From Kribbella jiaozuonensis (GTDB lineage Bacteria > Actinomycetota > Actinomycetes > Propionibacteriales > Kribbellaceae), in NCBI RefSeq assembly GCF_005233875.1, contig NZ_SZPZ01000002.1:1607715-1671714 (forward strand): a stretch of DNA of 64,000 nt, given 5' to 3'. Position 1 is the stretch's first letter; each line of letters opens with the position of its first letter. Shown piece by piece: positions 51,793 through 60,007 of this stretch. Made by a program: the position numbers and the translations under genes. A model generated the notes under the pieces. The model saw nothing but the letters and a program-made list of their open reading frames with translations, had not been told where the DNA came from and ran no database searches.

Positions 51793-52353
51793 TCAGCGCG
51801 ACGAAGGCGTCGCGCTCGGGTTCCGGAACCCACCACCCCCGAGCCCACCCTGACGAACGGTCTGCGCGGTCACAGTCCCGTTCGCACTCTGACCGGTGAC
51901 CACCACCTGCTCACCCGACTTCAGATCGGCAGCTGTGCCCTTAGCGGTGATCTCGTACGTCGTATCGCCGGTCAGCTTCACCGTCACGTTGCCGGACTGC
52001 GTCTTCACGACCAGCTCAGAGCTGTTCGCCGAAACGACCGTGCCGATCGTCCCACCCCCACCCGGGAACTGCCGCTGCCCCTGTCCGTTCTGCCCCGCCC
52101 CTCCCCCGCCATTCTGCCCCCGGAACCCGCCGTATCCACCGGCCCGCCCGGCCTGCGGCTGGTTCGACGTACTGTCCGAAGCGAACGCCGCATGCAGCCC
52201 GGCCCCACCGGCAAGCCCGACGGCGAGTACGACGACCCCGGCCAGGATCGCCGTCGCGAGCGGCAGGTTGAGAGTCTTCTTCGGCTTGAGCGCCGCGTCG
52301 ACCTCGTCGTCGGACCCGATCTGCGCGAACTCGTCGGGCGTCTGGTTGCTCAT
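51793..52353 (-). CDS. DUF5666-like membrane-anchored protein
   Basis: 186 aa. Cytoplasmic N-terminus with acidic residues, one membrane helix about 32-53, a Gly/Gln/Asn-rich linker about 66-102, then a small beta domain about 103-165 (GTVVSANSSELVVKTQSGNVTVKLTGDTTYEI) of the DUF5666 kind facing outward. Function unknown. It is the last gene of the MacAB-like operon, 12 bp after the permease gene, so a role tied to the export system is plausible. Confidence 0.75.
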   Translation of the reverse strand: MSNQTPDEFAQIGSDDEVDAALKPKKTLNLPLATAILAGVVVLAVGLAGGAGLHAAFASDSTSNQPQAGRAGGYGGFRGQNGGGGAGQNGQGQRQFPGGGGTIGTVVSANSSELVVKTQSGNVTVKLTGDTTYEITAKGTAADLKSGEQVVVTGQSANGTVTAQTVRQGGLGGGGFRNPSATPSSR

Positions 52354-52365
52354 CTGAAGTGCCTC

Positions 52366-53598
52366 TCACTCATGTCGTAGTGCATCGATGGGACGGAGTC
52401 CGGCGGCTCGGTGCGCCGGCATGCTGCCGAAGAACAGGCCGACCGCCGCGGACACGCCGAGCGCGAGTCCGATCGACGACGGCACCAGCGCCGGCGTCAC
52501 GCCGGCCAACTGGAAGCGGGTGACGATCAACGCGACCCCGACACCGACCGCGCCGCCGATCAGGCTGAGCAGCGTCGCCTCGATCAGGAACTGCCCGAGG
52601 ATCGTCCGCCGCCGCGCCCCGAGCGCCTTGCGGATGCCGATCTCGCGGGTCCGCTCGGTGACCGTGACCAGCATGATGTTGGTGACGCCGATCCCGCCCA
52701 CGACCAGGCTGATCGCGGCGACCGTCGCCAGCAGCGCGGTGAAGGTCGCGGCCGTGTCCTGACTCGTCTGCAGGATCTGCGCCGAGTTCGTGATCCGGAA
52801 CGGCGACGTCTGATCCGCCGGCACCTGGTGACGAGCGGTCAGCAACTGCGTGACCTCGGCCTGCGCGGTGTCGACCCGGTCGGTGGCCTTGGCCTGAACG
52901 ACGATCTGGCTGAGTGCGCCGTACCCGGCCTGTGTCGCGCGGAGCGTGCTGATCGGCACGATCGCGGTCGCGTTCGGGTCGTTGAACCCGGTGCTGTCCT
53001 TACTGGCCAGCACCCCGCGGACGACGAAGTCCACCGCACCCAGCTTGATCGTCTGGCCGACCGCGCTCGCGGGCCGGGTGAACAACTCGGTCGCGGTCGT
53101 CTGCCCGAGCAGGATGACCCGCTGCGAGGTGTCGACGTCCCCCTGGGTGAACGACGCCCCGGTCCCGACCGGCGTGTTCGTGGCCGGCATGTACTGCGGC
53201 GTCGTACCGATCACCTGGTTCACGGTGTAGCTGGTGTCGCCGTTGGTTGCCGTCGCACCGCTGCTCGTCATCACCGGTGCGACAGAGGAGACGTCGGGCG
53301 CGAGTCGCGCGTCGGCCAGCGCGGCCGCGTCGTCGAGGGTCAGGCTGTACTGCTGGGACGCCGGTCCGGCCTGGCCGCGCTGGAAGCCGCCACCGCCGCC
53401 GGTCGTGGAGACCGTCAGCAGGTTCGTACCCATCGCCTCCAGCCGGGCCTGCACGGCCTTGCCGGAGCCGTTGCCGACAGCAACCAGGACGATGACCGCA
53501 CCGACCCCGATCGACACGCCGAGGACGGTGAGCAGGGATCTGAGCTTGTTCGCCGTCAGGCCGCGGAGCGCGGCCCCCATCAGGTCGCGAGGTGACAT
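52366..53598 (-). CDS. MacB-like ABC transporter permease
   Basis: 410 aa. One membrane helix near the start (about 18-41), a large extracytoplasmic MacB_PCD domain about 45-270, and three C-terminal helices with GVTNIMLVTVTERTREIGIRKALGA, the MacB/FtsX-type coupling segment. It overlaps the ATPase gene by one base (TGATG). With the ATPase and HlyD-like adaptor it forms a mechanotransmission-type exporter, perhaps of peptides, lipids or antibiotics. Confidence 0.93.
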   Translation of the reverse strand: MSPRDLMGAALRGLTANKLRSLLTVLGVSIGVGAVIVLVAVGNGSGKAVQARLEAMGTNLLTVSTTGGGGGFQRGQAGPASQQYSLTLDDAAALADARLAPDVSSVAPVMTSSGATATNGDTSYTVNQVIGTTPQYMPATNTPVGTGASFTQGDVDTSQRVILLGQTTATELFTRPASAVGQTIKLGAVDFVVRGVLASKDSTGFNDPNATAIVPISTLRATQAGYGALSQIVVQAKATDRVDTAQAEVTQLLTARHQVPADQTSPFRITNSAQILQTSQDTAATFTALLATVAAISLVVGGIGVTNIMLVTVTERTREIGIRKALGARRRTILGQFLIEATLLSLIGGAVGVGVALIVTRFQLAGVTPALVPSSIGLALGVSAAVGLFFGSMPAHRAAGLRPIDALRHE

Positions 53599-54290
53599 CA
53601 GCGCGTCACCTCGTCGGAGACGATTCGGCCGTCGGCGACCTGTACAAGCCGCCGGGCGCGAGCGGCGACGTCGTGCTCGTGGGTGATCACGATGATCGTT
53701 CGCCCGTCGTCGTGCAGGCCGTCGAACATGCCCAGCACCTCTTCGGTCGAGTGCGCGTCAAGGTTGCCGGTCGGTTCATCGGCGAGCAGGATCCGCGGGC
53801 CGGTCGCGAGCGCACGGGCGATTGCGACCCGCTGCTGCTGACCGCCGGACAGTTGGTTCGGCCGGTGGCCGGTGCGGTCTGCGAGACCGACAAGCTCCAG
53901 CGCACGGTTCGCCCGCCGGCGGCGCTCGGCCCGGCGCAGGTGCGCGTAGGTCAGCGGCAGTTCGACGTTCGCGAGCGCGGTGGTCCGCGGGATCAGGTTG
54001 AACGACTGGAAGATGAACCCGATCTTGCGGCCGCGAACGAGCGCCTGCTGGTCCTCGCTGAGCCGGGCCACGTTGCTGCCGTCCAACCAGTACTCGCCGC
54101 GCGACGGTACGTCGAGACAGCCGAGGATGTTCATCAGCGTGGACTTGCCGGATCCGGACGAGCCCATCACCGCGACGTACTCCCCGGCGTCGACCCGCAA
54201 CGACACACCCTGCAGAGCGTGTACCGCGGTCTCGCCGTGGCCGTACGTCTTGGTGACGTCCCGGATGTCGATCAGGGCGTCAGCGGCCAC
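53598..54290 (-). CDS. MacB-like ABC transporter ATPase
   Basis: 230 aa from GTG 54290, 11 bp inside the adaptor gene. Walker A GSSGSGKSTLMNILG, Q-loop FIFQSFNLIPRTT, signature LSGGQQQRVAIARAL, Walker B ILLADEPTGNLD and ITHEHDVA. Belongs to the LolD/MacB ATPase group. Longer forms reaching 54371 read into the adaptor's Gly-rich tail in another frame and were not used. Confidence 0.93.
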   Translation of the reverse strand: MAADALIDIRDVTKTYGHGETAVHALQGVSLRVDAGEYVAVMGSSGSGKSTLMNILGCLDVPSRGEYWLDGSNVARLSEDQQALVRGRKIGFIFQSFNLIPRTTALANVELPLTYAHLRRAERRRRANRALELVGLADRTGHRPNQLSGGQQQRVAIARALATGPRILLADEPTGNLDAHSTEEVLGMFDGLHDDGRTIIVITHEHDVAARARRLVQVADGRIVSDEVTR

Positions 54291-55677
54291 GGAAGCCACC
54301 GCCACCAGCGCCGCCGGCACCCGCACCAGCGCCGCCGCCGCCGAAGCCGGCCGGGAACTGACCGGTGCCACCCTGCCCCTGCCGACCTGTGCCGTTCTGG
54401 GTGCCGGTGCTGCCGATCGCGCCCTGCAGCAGCTCGATCTGGTCGCCCTCGTTCAGGCCGGACGTGATCTGCGTGAAGCTGCCGCCGCGTACGCCGACCT
54501 TCACCTCCCGCGTCCCGCTCCCGTCAGCCATCGTCACGGTGTACGTCGTACCGCTCGTCGCGATCGCCGTACTCGGGACGTAGAGGGCGTTGGCGGCCTT
54601 CGCGGTCTGGACCGTGACGTTCGCGGTCTGACCCATCCGGGCATTCGTGGGGAGCTTGGCGAGGCTGAACGTCGCCGAGTACGAGACGACGCCGTTGGTC
54701 GTGGTCGGGGTCGGGGAGACGGACGCGAGCGAGGCGGTGAGCGTCGTACCGGGCTCAGCGTTCAGGGTCACGGTCGCGGACTGGCCGGCCTTGATCTTGA
54801 TCGCATCCGCCTCGGCGAACGCGGCCACGACCTGCAGCGACTTGAGGTCCGCCATGTCGACGAAGCCGGTGCCGGAGGTGGACGACGTACTCGAGCTGGA
54901 GGTTGAACCTTGACCTGAGGTTGAGCCTTGTCCGCCGGTGCTGCCGGAGCCGCTGCCTGAACCCGAGCTCGATCCCCCGGCCACCGAGCCGATGGCGCCG
55001 TTGATGGCGGTGATGGTGCCGGCGATCGGCGCCTTCAGCGTGGTCGCGTCGACCGTGGCCTGGGCCGCCTCGACGTTCTGGTCGGCCTGTTCCTTGTCCG
55101 CCTTGGCCTTCGCCAGGCTGGCCTCGGCGTTGCTGACGGCAACTTGCGGACTCTGACCCTGACTCTGACTCTGACCTTGAGACTGGGACTGCTGCTCCTG
55201 CTGTTGACCGTTCGTGCCGGTCGGGGTCGGCGACGGGGAGGCGGATGCCTCCTCGGCAGCTTCGAGGGCGTCCTGGGCGTCGCTCAGCGTCTCGTCGGCC
55301 GCGCTCACCGAGTTCTCGGCGGCGATCTGGTTCTGCTGGGCGATCACGAGTTGACGGTTGGCGTCGGACGGGTCGATCTTCGCGATCGCCGCACCCTTGG
55401 CCACCACCTGGCCGACCTTCACCAGGATCTGGGTCACCGTGCCGGAGGTCTCGAACTGCGGAGACGCCGTCTGCGAGCTCTGCAGGGTGCCACTGGAGCT
55501 GACGCTCGCGGTCACGTCACCGCGCTGGACCGCCACCGTCGGCCGGGTCGCACTGGCGGCCGGCGGATCCTTCTTGAAGAACAGGAAGTAGGCCGTGAGG
55601 GCGATGACGAGCACGATGGCGACCAGCGCCACGTTCACGAAACTGAGGCCACGGATCTTGTGGCGGGGTAGCACCAT
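54280..55677 (-). CDS. HlyD/MacA-like efflux adaptor
   Basis: 465 aa from ATG 55677. One N-terminal membrane helix (about 13-31), a biotinyl-lipoyl-like half (VQRGDVTASVSSSGTLQ, GQVVAKGAAIAKIDPSD), a coiled-coil hairpin interrupted by a Ser/Gln-rich linker, then the second lipoyl half (TLKAPIAGTITAINGAIG), a Ser/Gly/Thr-rich insertion, a beta-barrel domain and a Gly-rich tail. Gram-positive adaptors of this kind cooperate with MacB-like exporters across the cell wall. First gene of the operon. Confidence 0.9.
   Translation of the reverse strand: MVLPRHKIRGLSFVNVALVAIVLVIALTAYFLFFKKDPPAASATRPTVAVQRGDVTASVSSSGTLQSSQTASPQFETSGTVTQILVKVGQVVAKGAAIAKIDPSDANRQLVIAQQNQIAAENSVSAADETLSDAQDALEAAEEASASPSPTPTGTNGQQQEQQSQSQGQSQSQGQSPQVAVSNAEASLAKAKADKEQADQNVEAAQATVDATTLKAPIAGTITAINGAIGSVAGGSSSGSGSGSGSTGGQGSTSGQGSTSSSSTSSTSGTGFVDMADLKSLQVVAAFAEADAIKIKAGQSATVTLNAEPGTTLTASLASVSPTPTTTNGVVSYSATFSLAKLPTNARMGQTANVTVQTAKAANALYVPSTAIATSGTTYTVTMADGSGTREVKVGVRGGSFTQITSGLNEGDQIELLQGAIGSTGTQNGTGRQGQGGTGQFPAGFGGGGAGAGAGGAGGGGFRGR
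55149..55190. repeat. Hexameric tandem repeat in the adaptor gene
   Basis: Seven imperfect 6-bp units (GACTCT-like) encode the Gln/Ser-rich linker inside the coiled-coil hairpin. Each unit is two codons, so gain or loss by slippage would keep the frame and alter hairpin spacing. Confidence 0.6.
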
Positions 55678-55878
55678 GGAAGCAGACGGTAGGGAGAGAT
55701 GCTGAGGAGGAGATCCTCGATTCCTGGCAACAGCCTGTGAACCAGATATCGATTCGGTGCGTCGTACGTCGGGCGGTTCGCGACACACCGTGATCTGTGA
55801 ACACCCGACGACACCCGGTCACGACAGCGTTAACCGGGGCCGTCAGGTGCGTACATATGGCTCGGACATGCCAAAATG

Positions 55879-55904
55879 GGAATGATCCGGGCCGGCCGAC
55901 CGTT
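55879..55904 (+). promoter_or_regulatory. SigR-type promoter of rbpA
   Basis: GGAAT (55879-55883), exactly 18 bases, then GTT (55902-55904): the sigma-R consensus GGAAT-N18/19-GTT. It lies 30 bp before the rbpA ATG, and GGAGG follows. rbpA is a known SigR target in Streptomyces. The rest of 55678-55933 holds the divergent adaptor promoter, with no other element recognised. Confidence 0.7.
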
Positions 55905-55933
55905 GGCACGGATGACGATCTCGGAGGTTTGAC

Positions 55934-56305
55934 ATGTCTAATCGCGTACTGCGTGGTTCGGGGCTGGGTGGGGTCAGCTTCGAGGATGACCGTGGTGTTG
56001 AGTTCGCTCCCCGCCAGATGATCACGTACGACTGCCCCCGCGGCCACGTGGTCGAGGTCACCATGGCGCACGACGCCGAGGTGCCCGCGGTCTGGGAGTG
56101 CCCCCACTGCGGCAGCGAGGCCGCCCGGTCCACCGGTGAGAAGCCGGAGCCGAAGCAGGAGAAGCCGGCCCGTACGCACTGGGACATGCTGCGCGAGCGC
56201 CGGAGCATCTCGGAACTCGAGGAGCTGCTGGCCGAGCGGGTCGAGTTGCTCCGCAAGGGCGAGATCGGCCCGGCGCACCTGCACCGGACCAAGCGCACGG
56301 CCTGA
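55934..56305 (+). CDS. rbpA: RNA polymerase-binding protein RbpA
   Basis: 123 aa. Start MSNRVLRGSGLGGVSFEDDRGVEFAPRQMITYDCPRGHVVEVTMA and the zinc-ribbon-like core with CPRGH and CPHCG are hallmark RbpA; the C-terminal sigma-interaction domain is WDMLRERRSISELEELLAERVELL. It binds the beta subunit and group 1/2 sigma factors and stabilises open complexes; found only in actinobacteria. GGAGG lies upstream, a SigR-type promoter 30 bp before the start and a strong terminator after the stop. Confidence 0.97.
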   Translation: MSNRVLRGSGLGGVSFEDDRGVEFAPRQMITYDCPRGHVVEVTMAHDAEVPAVWECPHCGSEAARSTGEKPEPKQEKPARTHWDMLRERRSISELEELLAERVELLRKGEIGPAHLHRTKRTA

Positions 56306-56316
56306 CCCCATGTGAG

Positions 56317-56346
56317 AACCCTCACCGCAACGGCGCGGTGGGGGTT
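56317..56346 (+). terminator. Intrinsic terminator after rbpA
   Basis: AACCCTCACCGC pairs with GCGGTGGGGGTT (11 of 12 plus one G-U) around a 6-base loop, followed by TTCTTTCT. A canonical rho-independent terminator 11 bp past the stop. Confidence 0.88.
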
Positions 56347-56364
56347 TCTTTCTGCCTCGATTTG

Positions 56365-56379
56365 CCTAAAGCCTTTAGG
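56365..56379. promoter_or_regulatory. Palindromic operator of the TetR/SGNH pair
   Basis: CCTAAAG-C-CTTTAGG is a perfect 15-bp palindrome 17 bp before the TetR ATG. Typical size and place for an autoregulatory TetR site. Confidence 0.6.
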
Positions 56380-56396
56380 TAATTTCATAATGAGTT

Positions 56397-56963
56397 ATGG
56401 CAAGAGCGGGGTTGACCGGCGAGCGGCTGGCACGGGCGGGCGCCGAGCTGGCCGACGAGGTCGGCTTCGAGCAGGTCACCGTGTCCGCGCTCGCGCGGCA
56501 GTTCGGCGTACAGGTCGCCAGCCTGTACTCGCACGTCCGCAGCTCGGCCGACCTCAAGACGCGGATCGCGACGCTGGCCCTCGCGGAGCTCGCGGACAAA
56601 GCCGCCGACGCAGTGGCTGGGCGCGCTGGATGCGACGCCCTGCTCGCCTTGGCTGACGTCTACCGCTCCTACGCCCGCCAGCACCCTGGCCGCTACACCG
56701 CCACCCGATTCCTGCCTGGGACCGCCACTCCTGAGCTTGTCGAAGCCGGCCGAAGGCACTCGGAGCTCGTACGAGCGGTCCTCCGCGGATACGAGTTGGA
56801 TGAGCCCGCCCAGACGGACGCCGTACGCCTGATCGGCAGCACGATCCACGGCTACATCGCGCTCGAGTCCGCCGGTTCTTTCGCCTTCAGCGAGCCCAGC
56901 TCCGACGACAGTTGGCCGCGCATCATCAACGCCCTCGACACCCTCCTCCGCAGTTGGAGCTGA
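56397..56963 (+). CDS. TetR-family regulator
   Basis: 188 aa from ATG 56397. HTH VTVSALARQFGVQVASLYSHVRSSADLKTRI; the C-terminal domain has the WHG-like TetR_C_33 pattern (YARQHPGRYTATRF, GSTIHGYIALESAGSF). Probably autoregulated via the palindrome at 56365-56379. The SGNH hydrolase gene starts 1 bp after its stop, so the pair forms one transcript. Confidence 0.92.
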   Translation: MARAGLTGERLARAGAELADEVGFEQVTVSALARQFGVQVASLYSHVRSSADLKTRIATLALAELADKAADAVAGRAGCDALLALADVYRSYARQHPGRYTATRFLPGTATPELVEAGRRHSELVRAVLRGYELDEPAQTDAVRLIGSTIHGYIALESAGSFAFSEPSSDDSWPRIINALDTLLRSWS

Positions 56964-56964
56964 C

Positions 56965-58113
56965 ATGATCACCACCCCCATCACCATCGACCTGCTCCGC
57001 GGCGCGCTCGAGGCCGAGCCCACCGAGCGTGGCGTCGTGCCACATCGCCTGCCCGCCTGGGCGCGAGCGCAGTACGACGACGCCCAGACGTCGATGGTCG
57101 AGTCCCAACCGTCCGGGGTCCGCCTCGTCTTCTCGACCCGTGCGACAGTCATCGAGCTCGACACGCTCCCGACCAAGCGCGACTACACCGGCGCTCCCCC
57201 GCGCCCGGACGGCGTGTACGACGTGCTCGTCGACGGCCAGCTGTTCACCCAGCTGACCGCGCCGGCCGGCAACGTCATCACCATCGACCTGATGACCGGT
57301 GCCGGCGAGACCCGTCAAGGCGAGCCGCAGACCCTGCAGATCACCGGGCTGCCGGCCGCGACCAAGACTGTCGAGATCTGGCTGCCGCACGACGAGACGA
57401 CCGAACTCGTTGCCCTGCGCACCGATGCCCCGGTCGAACCGGTGCCGACCTCGCGCCGCGTCTGGATCCACCACGGCAGCTCGATCAGCCACGGCTCGAA
57501 CGCGACCCATCCCACCGGCACCTGGCCGGCGCTCGCCGCGGCCCAGGCCGGGGTCGAGCTGGTCAACCTGGGCTTCGGCGGCAGCGCGTACCTCCAGCCG
57601 TTCTTCGCCCGCACGATCCGCGACACGCCCGCCGACCTGATCAGCGTCAAGCTCGGCATCAACGTCGTGAACTCGGACGGTCTGCGGCTGCGCTCGTTCA
57701 CACCCGCCGTCCACGGCTTCCTGGACACGATCCGCGACGGCCACCCGGACACACCGCTCCTGGTCGTCTCCCCCATCCTCTGCCCGATCCACGAGGACAC
57801 GCCCGGGCCCACCGGGTGGGATCTGTCCGCCCTGGCCGCCGGCGAACTCCGCTTCGTTGCCACCGGCAACCCCGAGGAGATCCCCGCCGGCAAACTCACG
57901 CTGTCGGTGATCCGCGCCGAACTCGCCCGCATCGTCGCCCAGCGCGCCGCGTCCGACCCCAACCTGCACTACCTCGACGGTCGCGAGTTGTACGGCGAGG
58001 CCGACAACGCGACCCATCCGCTCGCCGACGATCTGCACCCCGGGCCGGAGAGCCACGAGGTGATGGCCGCGCGATTCACCGAGGAGGTCTTCAAGGGCGT
58101 CTTCAGCGGCTAA
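56965..58113 (+). CDS. SGNH/GDSL hydrolase-family protein with N-terminal beta domain
   Basis: 382 aa. Residues about 1-165 form a jelly-roll-like domain, then an SGNH hydrolase with HHGSSISHG (nucleophile Ser), GFGGSAY, LGINVVNS (replacing the usual GGND) and DDLHPGPESH with the catalytic Asp-x-x-His. Resembles intracellular carbohydrate esterases of the CE2/acetylxylan kind more than lipases. No signal peptide. Cotranscribed with TetR; its end overlaps the convergent methyltransferase by 11 bp. Confidence 0.85.
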   Translation: MITTPITIDLLRGALEAEPTERGVVPHRLPAWARAQYDDAQTSMVESQPSGVRLVFSTRATVIELDTLPTKRDYTGAPPRPDGVYDVLVDGQLFTQLTAPAGNVITIDLMTGAGETRQGEPQTLQITGLPAATKTVEIWLPHDETTELVALRTDAPVEPVPTSRRVWIHHGSSISHGSNATHPTGTWPALAAAQAGVELVNLGFGGSAYLQPFFARTIRDTPADLISVKLGINVVNSDGLRLRSFTPAVHGFLDTIRDGHPDTPLLVVSPILCPIHEDTPGPTGWDLSALAAGELRFVATGNPEEIPAGKLTLSVIRAELARIVAQRAASDPNLHYLDGRELYGEADNATHPLADDLHPGPESHEVMAARFTEEVFKGVFSG

Positions 58114-58918
58114 CGACCTGAGCGATGGCCTGGATTGCGCGGACGCGGCCGTCGGTGAGTGCCTCCGTCAGGTGCTTCACCCGCTCGCGGAACGTCGGGA
58201 CGAAGGCGTGGAGTCCGAGCGGGTTCGGTGGTTGAGACTGGATCGTCCGCATCATGGCACCGACCTGGTCGGTCAGATCCGCCCAGTGCGTGACGGTGAA
58301 GCCGGCAGCCTCGATCTCGGTCCGGATGACACTCGGCGGGGCGAGGTAGCTGTCCTCGGGTCCGTCCGCCCAAGGCAGCGGGTAGTCGAGCTCGCCGCCA
58401 TCACCAGCCATGATGTCCCAGAGCGCGAGCCGCCCACCGTCCCGCAGTACCCGCCTCGCCTCTTGGTAGAGCCGGTCCTTCCGCGCCACATTCATCTGCA
58501 CGTGCTGGCTGAACACGACGTCGACCGACGCATCATCCAGCGGCAGCGAGGTCACGTCTCCCTGCCGTACGACGATCTTGTCGTCCAGCCCGACGAGCCC
58601 GTTGAGCCACCGCGCGGTCTCGCAGTACTCATCGGACAGATCCACGGCCGTCACCGCACACCCGAACCGATCCGCCAGGTATCGCGCCGTACCGCCGATC
58701 CCCGAACCGTCGTCGAGCACCTCGACCTCCGGCGTCAACTCGAGCAGATCGACAAGCTGCACCGTCGCCAGCCGCCCGCCGGTGTGATAGTCCTCGACCA
58801 GCGCCAGATCCGCCGGCTTCAACCCGTCCAAATCCTTGCCCGCAGCAACAAGAGCCGCAGTGATCCCGTCGCGCACCCTCCCGGTCACATACTGCGCGGG
58901 AACGCTTGACTCGCTCAT
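58103..58918 (-). CDS. SAM-dependent methyltransferase, sarcosine/UbiE-like
   Basis: 271 aa from ATG 58918, sharing ATGA with the hydrolase stop. Motif I VLDDGSGIGGTARYLADRFG, post-I AVDLSDEYCETARWLN, SLPLDDASVDVVFSQHVQMN and VLRDGGRLALWDIM. Resembles glycine/sarcosine and UbiE-type methyltransferases; its methyl acceptor is unknown. Second gene of a unit controlled by the TetR at 60008. Confidence 0.9.
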   Translation of the reverse strand: MSESSVPAQYVTGRVRDGITAALVAAGKDLDGLKPADLALVEDYHTGGRLATVQLVDLLELTPEVEVLDDGSGIGGTARYLADRFGCAVTAVDLSDEYCETARWLNGLVGLDDKIVVRQGDVTSLPLDDASVDVVFSQHVQMNVARKDRLYQEARRVLRDGGRLALWDIMAGDGGELDYPLPWADGPEDSYLAPPSVIRTEIEAAGFTVTHWADLTDQVGAMMRTIQSQPPNPLGLHAFVPTFRERVKHLTEALTDGRVRAIQAIAQVVSR

Positions 58919-59928
58919 ACCAATGCCTCCTTGACACCGTGGCGGGTGGCGACACGGGTGATTGCGTTCGCCAACAGAGCCGGTTGTTCGGTCGTGGTCA
59001 GGTGGCCGCCTGGGAAAGTGATGATGTCGGCCTCGGGGACGCGTTCTCGGGTTGCGTCTACCTGGCGGTGCTCGTAGGGGTCCTCGGTGCTGCCGCCGAC
59101 GGTGAGGGCGACGGAGCCGTTCAGTTCGCGGGCGATGGCAGCCAGATCCCAGCGGCCCGCGTTGCGGCGGTGTTCCTTCACGAAGCCGGCGCCCTCGTGG
59201 AGGAACTTGGCGCCGTCTCGCCGCGCCAGCGCAGACCACGTCTCGGCGATCTCGGCGTCGCTCGGTTCGTTGCCGCGCGAGTACATCTGCGCTTGCTTGA
59301 ACCCCTGCGCGAACACGACCGGCGACTTCTGCGCCCCCTTCGCCACCAGGACTCCGAGCGGCGATCCCAGCAGCGGCGTTCCTCGCCACGGATGCGAATG
59401 CGAGTCCGCGAACAAGCCGCCGTTCACCATCAACGCCGCAGTGATCACAGGCCCACCTGGCCGTTCCAACTGCCGGCGCAACAACTCGAGCAACGCCAGC
59501 GAGGTGTAGTCGAACGTGACCACGACGGTACGACGTACGTCGTGGTGCCGCCACCACGCACCGATCAGATCGGCACGCTCCACCGTCGAGTACGCATACC
59601 CGTTCGGCTTGTCCGAGTCGCCTTGGCCGACCGGCTCGACGTACAACCGCGGCCCGAGACCGGCGGGCAGCAGCCGATCGACCTGCGCCCAGCCGTACGA
59701 GCCCTCCGGGAATCCCGGCAGCATCGTCAACCACACCGCGTCCGGACTTGCCACACCGGTCGTACGGCCGAAGACCTTGATCAGCCCGGCCCTCGCCTCC
59801 CCTTGCTCATCAGACAAAAGCCGAGCCGACGCCGGGTCGTACCAGCGACGCTTGCCACCCCCGAACCACTCCTCCGCCGTCACCAATGCCCTGTCCTGTC
59901 GTGGTTTCGCGACTGTCTTCCCGTCCAT
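58915..59928 (-). CDS. Alpha/beta hydrolase
   Basis: 337 aa from ATG 59928, with GGGAGG nine bases upstream. Hydrolase fold: LPGFPEGSYGW oxyanion segment, EPVGQGDSDKPN and VVVTFDYTSLALLELL, where Asp replaces the usual Ser nucleophile as in haloalkane dehalogenases and epoxide hydrolases (but not in their G-H-D-W context), and GGHLTTTEQP with the catalytic His. Divergent from a TetR gene across two palindromes; first of two coupled genes. Perhaps a detoxifying hydrolase. Confidence 0.85.
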   Translation of the reverse strand: MDGKTVAKPRQDRALVTAEEWFGGGKRRWYDPASARLLSDEQGEARAGLIKVFGRTTGVASPDAVWLTMLPGFPEGSYGWAQVDRLLPAGLGPRLYVEPVGQGDSDKPNGYAYSTVERADLIGAWWRHHDVRRTVVVTFDYTSLALLELLRRQLERPGGPVITAALMVNGGLFADSHSHPWRGTPLLGSPLGVLVAKGAQKSPVVFAQGFKQAQMYSRGNEPSDAEIAETWSALARRDGAKFLHEGAGFVKEHRRNAGRWDLAAIARELNGSVALTVGGSTEDPYEHRQVDATRERVPEADIITFPGGHLTTTEQPALLANAITRVATRHGVKEALV

Positions 59929-59947
59929 CGGACGCCTCCCTGATTTA

Positions 59948-59990
59948 GTGGACACTGTCCACATTAGCTGTCTTGGTGGACAGTGTCCAC
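59948..59990. promoter_or_regulatory. Two perfect TetR operators
   Basis: GTGGACA-C-TGTCCAC (59948-59962) and GTGGACA-G-TGTCCAC (59976-59990) start 28 bp apart between the hydrolase and TetR starts. Both are perfect 7-1-7 palindromes. A strong candidate for divergent repression. Confidence 0.8.
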
Positions 59991-60007
59991 ATTGCTATCC
60001 TGAGCCG

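Noticed and set aside
52366..55677. FtsEX or Lol-type system
   Set aside because: The adaptor with lipoyl halves and MacB-type coupling segment fits MacAB-like exporters better; FtsX has a different loop and no HlyD partner.
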